34,140 nucleotides of DNA from Bacillota bacterium (GTDB lineage Bacteria > Bacillota > Clostridia > Oscillospirales > Oscillospiraceae), in the NCBI GenBank assembly GCA_021200975.1, contig JAJQFT010000016.1, positions 1 through 34,140 on the forward strand, written 5' to 3'. Shown here one piece after another: positions 27,161 through 34,140 of this stretch (the first letter of the stretch is position 1; each line of letters begins with the position of its first letter). Under the pieces are notes generated by a model. The model saw only the letters and a program-made list of their open reading frames with translations, did not search any database and had not been told where the DNA came from. The position numbers and the translations under genes were made by a program.

Positions 27161-28465
27161 TTATTGCGCACCGTTGGCGGCGTTCATAAAGCGGCGCTGG
27201 TAGGATACGACCTGATTCGCGCTCGAGAAGCGGGCGAGATATTTCGGCTCGGCGGTCAGCACCACGCGGTGCGCCATGTCGCCGTATTCGTCGGAGGCGA
27301 GCAGGCGGTCGATGTCGTAGTAGTTGTAGTCGCCCTCCATCGAGCAGATAATCAGGCGGGTGTCGTCCATGTTGGTCTGCCGCAGCAGCCGCAGGTTGTG
27401 GCGGATGCCGTCCAGCCCGTCGCTGCCCTGGTCGGTGTAGAAGCTGCGCTGGTCGAGCAGTGTTTCCGCCTTGGCAAGAACCCGCAGCAGGTCCGCGTCC
27501 TCCTCCCCGGCGGCGAGATAGTCTTTCTCGAGCATGTAGCCGCGCAGCTGCTCGAGCACCGTGCGGTCGCCCGTGCCGTGGTACAGCTGCACGAGGCGCG
27601 CCATCTGCTTGGACTGCACCAGCCGGTGGCGGATAAAGCTGTTGATGAAATATGGCCGCGCCTGCAGCGCCAGCGCGGTCTGCGCGGGCTCAAACATCAG
27701 GGTGAAGTTGACGCGGTAGCCATGCTCGCGCAGCATCAGCGCCAGATTGTGGCCGCGGAAGGCATCGGTAACGCTCGGATCGTCGTAGCGCGCGTTCAGG
27801 CGCTTGTCCCCCGAGAGCAGCTGCTGCACATTCTCCTTATTTACTGGGCCGGTGTGCGGCACCTTGATGACCACGCGGTATTCCGAAAGCAGCTCGCGGA
27901 AGCGCGCCGCCTCCTCCAGAATTTCGCTGTCGCTCTTGTTGAAGGGGTCGTTCAGCTCCACGCTGATGTCGCAGCCGGGCCCGAGGATGCGGCCGATTTC
28001 GGCCAAAACCTCGTCGCGGGTCTTGTATACGCCGCCGACGTTGGCCTTGGGGTTGTTGATAAAAAGGTCATAGATAATGCCGGGGTTACAGGTCAGGTTT
28101 GATAGAAGCTTCGCGACCGGGGCCACCTCGTAGGGGTTGGCGCTGTCGGCGGAGAATAGCAGGTTGGTTGGGCGCTTCTGGCCGTTCTTGTCGTAGGAAA
28201 TGTTGCGCCTGAGATTGGCGCGCAGCACCCGGTCGGCGCTCACCTCCAGCTCGATTTCAAAGCCGCTTGGCGTTTCTCCGGCGGGAACATGGAAGTAGTC
28301 GATTACCCTCTTGAATTCCGGCGTGACACCGATGTATTCCGCCACGCTGTGCACGCTGCGGAATTCCTCTAGGCTCAGGTTCAGGTTTTCGATCCGGCTG
28401 GTGTATTCCTCCTCGCCGGGCACAGGCTTCAGGTTCAGGTTGCGGATTTTCGAGTAAATGTTCAT
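27161..28465 (-). CDS. Divergent transaldolase-family protein (434 aa)
   Basis: NLTCNPGIIYDLF, VVIKVPHTGP (candidate Schiff-base Lys), RVNFTLMFEPAQTALALQARPYFINSFIRHRL resemble transaldolase blocks; long N- and C-terminal extensions. Confidence 0.65.
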   Translation of the reverse strand: MNIYSKIRNLNLKPVPGEEEYTSRIENLNLSLEEFRSVHSVAEYIGVTPEFKRVIDYFHVPAGETPSGFEIELEVSADRVLRANLRRNISYDKNGQKRPTNLLFSADSANPYEVAPVAKLLSNLTCNPGIIYDLFINNPKANVGGVYKTRDEVLAEIGRILGPGCDISVELNDPFNKSDSEILEEAARFRELLSEYRVVIKVPHTGPVNKENVQQLLSGDKRLNARYDDPSVTDAFRGHNLALMLREHGYRVNFTLMFEPAQTALALQARPYFINSFIRHRLVQSKQMARLVQLYHGTGDRTVLEQLRGYMLEKDYLAAGEEDADLLRVLAKAETLLDQRSFYTDQGSDGLDGIRHNLRLLRQTNMDDTRLIICSMEGDYNYYDIDRLLASDEYGDMAHRVVLTAEPKYLARFSSANQVVSYQRRFMNAANGAQ

Positions 28466-28551
28466 GCGCTTTCCCCCTAAATTTTCGTAAGATTGTCGCG
28501 CGAGGCTAGTCTGGTATAAGCCTGCTTAGTCACATTTGAACTTATCCAAAC

Positions 28552-28563
28552 ATGTACGTACAT
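28552..28563. promoter_or_regulatory. Perfect 12-bp palindrome, candidate operator
   Basis: ATGTACGTACAT located at about +5 to +16 of the predicted transcript of the transaldolase-like operon. Confidence 0.5.
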
Positions 28564-28574
28564 CTTCTGCCAGT

Positions 28575-28603
28575 ATCATAGCGCACCGCCCGGGAAAAGT
28601 CAA
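28575..28603 (-). promoter_or_regulatory. Sigma-A type promoter of the transaldolase-like/aldolase/PHP operon
   Basis: Minus strand TTGACT - 17 nt - TATGAT. Confidence 0.8.
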
Positions 28604-28690
28604 GGTAATTTTTACCGGGCGTGTATTTTTTGGCGTTTCTCCTAATTCTTTCGGAAGAAATTTGTAGAATATTACATGCCGCAGGGGGCA

Positions 28691-28726
28691 AAAAAATCCC
28701 GCCCCGGCCAAAAGCCGGGGCGGGAT
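28691..28726 (-). terminator. Intrinsic terminator of the surface-glycan operon
   Basis: Minus strand AATCCCGCCCCGGC-TTTTG-GCCGGGGCGGGATT followed by T run. Confidence 0.9.
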
Positions 28727-28755
28727 TGGAAGGCAGCGCGAAGGGGCAGGGCTTC

Positions 28756-29892
28756 CTAGAGTGCCCGCCACGTTTCGTCCTGCATAAATTTTTCCACATT
28801 GTATAGGAATAAAACGTCCGTGATTTGCGCGCCGTAGCTTTCCAGAACCGTGTCGATCGGCTCGGATAGGTAGCGCAGGTCGAGCAGAATGATGCGGTCG
28901 AAGTTGCCGCTCAGGAACGGAACGAAGCAGTTGGCGTAGGAATCCTTGAATAGCAGCAGCGTGCGCCCGGTGTCCGCGCCGGTATCCACCACGATTTTGG
29001 CGGTGTTTCCGCGCAGAAATACCCGGTATTTGTCGCTGTACGCCAGCTGGTCGCGGAAGTAGAAGCTGTCCGATACCCGCGCGCCGTCGTTCATGTCCAC
29101 GGTGATGCCGCTCTCGTCGTCGCTGTGCCAGAGCTCCACGCTGTCGGCGGCAACCGGCAGGGAAAGCTTGTTGTAGGCGGTGCCGTAGAAGTCCTGCGCG
29201 ACCACCTCGATGGTGAAGGCGTCGCGCGGCGTCACAGCAAAGCCCTTGCGCGCCGCGTAGGCCGCGTAGGCGTAGTAGGCGCCGAGCGTCGTCCAGTGGT
29301 GATCTGTGCGGTAGTAGAGCGCCTCCCCGGCGTGGAGCAGCAGCGCATCTTGGAGGTAGAGCAGCTGCTGCGGGCAGTCCAGCGCCGCGCGCAGAGCCTC
29401 CACGGTTTCCTCCTCGGGGTAGGCGGAGGCGAGGTCGGGCAGCACCTGCGGCATGGCCGCGGCCTTCGCCGGAATCAGCAGCAGGTCCACATTTTCCGCG
29501 CCGTAGGCCGCGCTCAGCTTGTTTGCGAGCGCAGCGAGCGCGGTAATATTCCCGGCGACGAGGGATTCGTCAAAATCCGCGTCCGTGTATTTTTCCACCA
29601 AATATCCGTCCTTCCCGACGTATATGCCGCCCACGTCCCGCTTTCCCAGCGCGAGCGAAAGCCCGGAGGACAGATCCACCCAGCTGTCGCGCAGGAAGAA
29701 CTGGTCGCTGACGTAGGCTTCGTAGTCCTCCTGAAAGGAGCCGTCCAGCACCGCCTCGAGGCGAAGCGCGGGCATGGTGTCGAGCACGCGATTTTCCCGC
29801 TCGGAAATTTCGGTGTCCGGCTTCAGCAGGGAAGCGGCGGAAGCGCCAAAAACGAATAGGAGAAAAAGTAGAATGGTAAGCCTGTTTTTCAT
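28756..29892 (-). CDS. DHHW / AlgX-AlgJ-like SGNH protein
   Basis: Signal/TM N-terminus MKNRLTILLFLLFVFGASAASLL, EISERENRVLDTMPAL, YYRTDHHWTTLGAYYAYAAYA, LLLFKDSYANCFVPFL. Confidence 0.88.
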   Translation of the reverse strand: MKNRLTILLFLLFVFGASAASLLKPDTEISERENRVLDTMPALRLEAVLDGSFQEDYEAYVSDQFFLRDSWVDLSSGLSLALGKRDVGGIYVGKDGYLVEKYTDADFDESLVAGNITALAALANKLSAAYGAENVDLLLIPAKAAAMPQVLPDLASAYPEEETVEALRAALDCPQQLLYLQDALLLHAGEALYYRTDHHWTTLGAYYAYAAYAARKGFAVTPRDAFTIEVVAQDFYGTAYNKLSLPVAADSVELWHSDDESGITVDMNDGARVSDSFYFRDQLAYSDKYRVFLRGNTAKIVVDTGADTGRTLLLFKDSYANCFVPFLSGNFDRIILLDLRYLSEPIDTVLESYGAQITDVLFLYNVEKFMQDETWRAL

Positions 29893-29904
29893 TTTTTCGT
29901 TTTC

Positions 29905-31320
29905 CTAAAAACGGAAGTATAGAAATGGATTGTAGGAGGCGTTCACGAGGCAGGCCACGCTCAGCACCAGCAGCGCCGCAAGAAAAGCAATTTCCGCGGC
30001 GGCGCCGAGCGCCGCGCCCGCCTGCGCCTCGAGCCTCCTGCCCGCCCGGGCGGCGAGCGATGTCGAGCCGATGGCGGCAACGGCGAAAAGAAGCGCGTTC
30101 GTCAGCAGCAGGTAAAGCGCGCCGCTGTCGCAGAGGCCGCGACCGGCAAGGCCGAACAGCGTCCGAAAATATCCCGCGCCGTCCGCCATGTCCGGATAGG
30201 CAAAAATCGCCCAGCCGAACAGCACCAGCAGCATCGTGTAGCCATGCCGCAGGGCGGCCGGCAGGCGGCGCAGCGCGCGCTTCAGCACCAGCTTCTCCAG
30301 CACGAGGATCGCGCCGTAGTACAGCCCCCAGAGCACGAAGCACCACGAGGCTCCGTGCCACAGCCCGGTGAGGAACCAGACGATGGCGATGTTGCGAATC
30401 TGCTTGGCGAGCGTGCAGCGGTTGCCGCCGAGCGGGATGTAGACGTATTCGCGGAACCACGTCCCCATCGAGATGTGCCACCTGCGCCAGAATTCCGTGA
30501 CGCTTGCGGATTCGTAGGGATGCTCAAAATTTTCCAGAAAATGGAAGCCGAACATCCGCCCGAGGCCGATCGCCATGTCCGAATAGCCGGAAAAATCGAA
30601 GTAGATTTGCAGGGTGTAGGCGGCGATGCCGACCCACGCGGCCAGCGTGCTCAGGTGCGCCGTTTGCGTGGCAGCGATTTCGTCAAATACCTCGCCGAGC
30701 TGGTTGGCAATCAGCACCTTTTTGGCGAGCCCAATCGTAAAGCGCCGCACCCCCTCGGCAAAATCCGCCGTATTTTCCCGGCGGCCGGACAGCTCCTGCG
30801 CGACGGTCTTGTACTGAACGACCGGCCCGGCAATCAGCTGCGGGAAGGAGGTCACAAAGGCGCCGAAGGTGATGAGGCTGCGCTGCGCGGGAACCTCGCC
30901 CCGGTAGACGTCGATGGTGTAGGACATCGTTTGGAAGGTGTAAAAGGAGATGCCAATCGGCAGCGCGATATGCAGCGCCGCGAGCGAGAGCGGCGTGAGG
31001 CTGTTGACGATTCCAATCGCGAAGTCGGCGTATTTCATCACGCCCAGCATGGAGAGGTTGATGACCAGCGAGCAGCCGAGCGCAACACGGGCGATCCCCG
31101 CCCGCCCCCGGCGGCGGCCGAAGGCGATCGCCCGGCCGGCGCAGTAGTCCACGATGGTGGATACGAGCATCAGCACCACATAGACCGGCTCGCCCCACGC
31201 ATAGAAGAGCAGGCTCGCGAGCAGCAGGACGAGATTCCGCCCCCGGCGCGGCACGAGAAAATAGACGAGCAGCACGGGCGGGAGAAAGCGGAATAAAAAT
31301 AGCAGGCTGGAAAAGACCAT
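29905..31320 (-). CDS. MBOAT-family membrane O-acyltransferase (AlgI/DltB-like)
   Basis: MVFSSLLFLFRFLPPVLLVYFLVPRRGRNLVLLLASLLFYAWGEP, YFDFSGYSDMAIGLGRMFGFHFLENFEHPYESASVTEFWRRWHISMGTWFREYVYIPLGGNR, WFLTGLWHGASW. Confidence 0.96.
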   Translation of the reverse strand: MVFSSLLFLFRFLPPVLLVYFLVPRRGRNLVLLLASLLFYAWGEPVYVVLMLVSTIVDYCAGRAIAFGRRRGRAGIARVALGCSLVINLSMLGVMKYADFAIGIVNSLTPLSLAALHIALPIGISFYTFQTMSYTIDVYRGEVPAQRSLITFGAFVTSFPQLIAGPVVQYKTVAQELSGRRENTADFAEGVRRFTIGLAKKVLIANQLGEVFDEIAATQTAHLSTLAAWVGIAAYTLQIYFDFSGYSDMAIGLGRMFGFHFLENFEHPYESASVTEFWRRWHISMGTWFREYVYIPLGGNRCTLAKQIRNIAIVWFLTGLWHGASWCFVLWGLYYGAILVLEKLVLKRALRRLPAALRHGYTMLLVLFGWAIFAYPDMADGAGYFRTLFGLAGRGLCDSGALYLLLTNALLFAVAAIGSTSLAARAGRRLEAQAGAALGAAAEIAFLAALLVLSVACLVNASYNPFLYFRF

Positions 31321-31341
31321 GGTTATTCTCCGCGGCCGGGC

Positions 31342-31887
31342 TTATTCCGCGCTTTCGATGCTCGAACGCAGCGCGGCCTCCGCGGCCTGCACCACGGCCG
31401 AATCCGCGGATAGGGACAGGTACCAGACATAGCAGCCGCTGCGCCCGGTGCGGGCGGCCTTCACGACTTTTTGCTCGTCCGTGGTCAGGTAGCTGTCGTG
31501 CTGCGTGGCCTCGAGGGTGTCGTTGAATTCCTGCAAAATTTCCGCGGCGGCGTCCTCACTCGGCGCCTCCACGATGCACACGCAGTAGACCTGCTCGCTG
31601 TCGGAGGCATAGTAGTAGTCTGCAAGCGTGTCGCGGCGGCTGCCGCTTACAAAGGTGCAGCTCTCCCGGGCGGTGAGCTGCGCCGCGCCGTCCGCGGCCT
31701 GCGCCGCTGCCGCCTCGTATAGCAGCGCACAGCTGCATTCTGCCTGCGCGGCGCTTTCGTGCGTGGCCTCGGTTCCGGGGCTGCGGGAGATGGTTTCCTC
31801 CGGGGCAGCGCCGCTGCACCCGGCCAGCAGCCCGGCCAGCAGCGCCGCGGCGAGGCCGCAGGCGATTGGATTGGTAACTTTTCTCAT
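31342..31887 (-). CDS. Putative lipoprotein, possibly DUF4358-like
   Basis: Lipobox-like LLAGLLAGCSG, about 180 aa; neighbour of MBOAT and DHHW genes. Confidence 0.6.
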   Translation of the reverse strand: MRKVTNPIACGLAAALLAGLLAGCSGAAPEETISRSPGTEATHESAAQAECSCALLYEAAAAQAADGAAQLTARESCTFVSGSRRDTLADYYYASDSEQVYCVCIVEAPSEDAAAEILQEFNDTLEATQHDSYLTTDEQKVVKAARTGRSGCYVWYLSLSADSAVVQAAEAALRSSIESAE

Positions 31888-31913
31888 TTTTCTGCGCTTC
31901 CTTCTATATTTCT

Positions 31914-33935
31914 CTAAAGCGTCGCGTCGTAGTTGCTGATTAGCTCAGCGAATTTCGTGTAGCCGCTTTTCTTCCAATGAATTCCGTCGCCACCGGAGTA
32001 CTCCGCGCGCAGGTAGCCGTTATCGTCCGCGAAGTCCGCGGTGTAATCGTAAAAGTGCAGCCCGAGGCTCTCCGCCATGCGCTCCAGCGCGGCGTTCAGC
32101 GCCGGAATGTTCTGGAAGCCGGTCCGCGCGGCGGCGACCGAGGCGGAAACCGGCGATACGGCCAGAACCACAATGTCCGCCGATGGGCAGGCCTCCATCA
32201 GCTCCTCGAGCAGCACGGTGTACTTCTGCGTCAGGGCGGAGACGCTCGTGTACTCGATCTCGTTCATGCCCAGCATGATGTAAATCCGGCTCGGATTATA
32301 GGCGCTTACCTTCTGCACGCCGGTCAGCCCGTCGAAAACGGTTCTGGTGCGGAAGGTCACCGTCCCCAGCCCCACATAGGCCACGACCTGCTTTTCTCCC
32401 GGAATCGTCACGCTCGCGACGCCGTTGTATACGCTTTTGTCCATGCCGGTCATGATGGAGTCCCCGGCGAACACGGTCACCTGTTCGTCCGGCTCGGTGG
32501 CGCTGCTTTTGATGGTCACCCTGCGGCGTCCGGTGGCGGTGTTCCCGGCCTTGTCTGCCGCCGTGTAGACCACATAGTAGACGCCCGGCGTATCGTAGTC
32601 CACTCCGGATGCGTCAAACGAGAAGTCCACCGTGCCGTCGACATTGTCCACGGCGCTTACGCCGTCGGCGTAGTCCGGCGCCTGCGAGCCGACCACTAGG
32701 TACAGATTGGTCAGCGAGCGGAATTCGGGCGCAACGTCGTCCTCCTTCACGGTAAGCTTTCGGATTGCGGTTGCGAGATTTCCTGACGAATCCGATGCCG
32801 TGTAGGGAATTTGGTAGGTTCCGGCCGTGTCCATGTCCACGCCGGAGGCGTCATACCAGAAATCCACCGCGCCGTCCAAGCTGTCTACCGCGCGCACGCC
32901 GCTCGTCAGGTTCGGCAGCGACGTGTGCAGGTAGGCGACCATGTCCGACAGGCCGGAGAATACCGGCGCGAGGTCATCCGCCTTCACCAGAAGGGTGGTG
33001 CTGGCTGTTGTGCTGTTGCCGCTGCTGTCCGCCGCCTCGATGAGGATGCTGTGCGCGCCCACCTGCCCGTTTGGGATGTCGCTGAGCAGCCGCAGCCCCA
33101 CCTCGCCCGAGTTGTCGGTGGCGGATACGATGAAGCTGTCCATCGTCGCGGTTTCGTTCAAATAGATTTGCACCTGCTGCAAAATCAGCTCCGGCGGCGT
33201 GGTATCGGCCACCGTGACGGTGCAGCTTTCCTTCTTCCCGCCGGAGGAGCTGACGAGCGTGTACTCCCCCACGCCGGAGGCGTTGATTTCGTCAATCAGC
33301 CGCTGGTCAACCAGCCTTTCGCCCTTGCCGGGCACAAGCAGCACGTCCTCCTTCGTAAGCGTGTCGCCAAGCTCCAGCGTGACGCTTTCGGCCAGCCATG
33401 TGTAGCAAAGCAGGCAGGTCTGCTGCACGCGGTTGCCGCTCGCGTCCTCCACGACCACGGTCAGCTCGCGGTCGTTAAATTTCCGGATTTCGCCGACCTC
33501 CTCGGCAAAATAGGCGACCGTTTCGGCATAATCCTCGACGCTCGCGACAAAATCCGCCGCGTCCGGCACATAGCCGACGGTTTTCACCAGCGTGTCAATA
33601 AATTCCACCTCGGGCGCGACCGTGTCGACAACGTGCAGCGTCACCGTTTCCTCCCGGCTCCCCTGCGCAAGCGTGATTGCGTAGTCGCCCGCCGCGTCCA
33701 GCGTCACGCTGCCGGGGTCGGTGACAAAGCGAACCCGATTCCAGTTCGCGTATTGGGTCGTAAAATCGCGGATCGAGATGGTTTCCGTGCCCAGCTCGAT
33801 GGTCAGATCCTGAAATTTCGGCTGCAAATACAGCCAGTATCCGTAGCCGCCGAGCGCGAGCGCGGCAATCAGAAGGATGGCCGCCAGCGCCGCGATTGCT
33901 TTCTTACTATGAAAAAGAGCCAAAAATCGTTTCAT
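31914..33935 (-). CDS. Membrane-anchored protein with Ig-like repeats and C-terminal SGNH/GDSL hydrolase domain
   Basis: N-terminal TM AIAALAAILLIAALALGGYGYW; repeats VDFWYDASGVDMDTAGTYQIPYTASDSSGN / VDFSFDASGVDYDTPGVYYVVYTAADKAGN; SGNH blocks VFAGDSIM, IMLGMNE, DGIHWKKSGY. Start at Met 33935. Confidence 0.88.
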   Translation of the reverse strand: MKRFLALFHSKKAIAALAAILLIAALALGGYGYWLYLQPKFQDLTIELGTETISIRDFTTQYANWNRVRFVTDPGSVTLDAAGDYAITLAQGSREETVTLHVVDTVAPEVEFIDTLVKTVGYVPDAADFVASVEDYAETVAYFAEEVGEIRKFNDRELTVVVEDASGNRVQQTCLLCYTWLAESVTLELGDTLTKEDVLLVPGKGERLVDQRLIDEINASGVGEYTLVSSSGGKKESCTVTVADTTPPELILQQVQIYLNETATMDSFIVSATDNSGEVGLRLLSDIPNGQVGAHSILIEAADSSGNSTTASTTLLVKADDLAPVFSGLSDMVAYLHTSLPNLTSGVRAVDSLDGAVDFWYDASGVDMDTAGTYQIPYTASDSSGNLATAIRKLTVKEDDVAPEFRSLTNLYLVVGSQAPDYADGVSAVDNVDGTVDFSFDASGVDYDTPGVYYVVYTAADKAGNTATGRRRVTIKSSATEPDEQVTVFAGDSIMTGMDKSVYNGVASVTIPGEKQVVAYVGLGTVTFRTRTVFDGLTGVQKVSAYNPSRIYIMLGMNEIEYTSVSALTQKYTVLLEELMEACPSADIVVLAVSPVSASVAAARTGFQNIPALNAALERMAESLGLHFYDYTADFADDNGYLRAEYSGGDGIHWKKSGYTKFAELISNYDATL

Positions 33936-33984
33936 TCTTTCTTTGTACCTCGACTCGGATTTTGCAAGGTCATTTACCAAAAAA

Positions 33985-34013
33985 ATTATACTCTTCAGCC
34001 ACGAAAAAGTCAA
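33985..34013 (-). promoter_or_regulatory. Sigma-A type promoter for the surface-glycan operon
   Basis: Minus strand TTGACT - 17 nt - TATAAT. Confidence 0.85.
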
Positions 34014-34128
34014 GGACATTCCAAAAATTTTTATGTCAACTTTTCACACAGCCGCCTGCCGGATTTGCGAAGGAGGTCGAAAATCTGTCCATTTGTCAAT
34101 GATGTGAGACCGAAAAAAAGGAAAGAGT

Positions 34129-34140
34129 ATGTTCATTAGA
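34129..34140 (+). CDS. Possible start of a truncated plus-strand gene
   Basis: AAGGAAAGAGT ATG TTC ATT AGA; plausible RBS and start at the window edge only. Confidence 0.25.

Overview
The window is about 34 kb from a GC-rich anaerobic Firmicute (Clostridia/Oscillospirales-like by gene content; inference). It contains no recognisable rRNA, tRNA, CRISPR array, phage or insertion sequence. Left to right: (1) a minus-strand block jag/khpB - yidC - yidD - rnpA - rpmH. rpmH (L34, 44 aa) is missing from the ORF track. This block sits directly downstream of a complete F-type ATP synthase operon (atpZ-like, atpI-like, atpB-E-F-H-A-G-D-C), where dnaA would often be expected. (2) Plus-strand recD2 with a structured leader, then gap (GAPDH). 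(3) A sugar/sugar-phosphate catabolic locus (14313-28465): MFS transporter, FGGY kinase, two DeoC-family paralogs, two SDRs, a Fe-S/FAD old-yellow-enzyme-type reductase, split transketolase, RpiB-family isomerase, GntR/UTRA regulator, PHP phosphoesterase, class II aldolase and a large divergent transaldolase-family protein. (4) A cell-surface locus: DHHW/AlgX-like protein, MBOAT acyltransferase, small lipoprotein, and a membrane-anchored Ig-like/SGNH hydrolase. The best candidate for an undescribed system is the sugar-phosphate locus. Several enzymes appear to have lost textbook catalytic residues (DeoC paralog A lacks the Schiff-base Lys and the Asp; the RpiB homolog lacks both active-site His; the OYE homolog lacks the HGAHGY Tyr), which suggests repurposed chemistry on a non-standard sugar. 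Other points of note are an apparent ~55-60 aa insertion in ATP synthase subunit a and a two-carboxylate Na+-type c subunit. All family calls come from reading motifs by eye; no database search was run.
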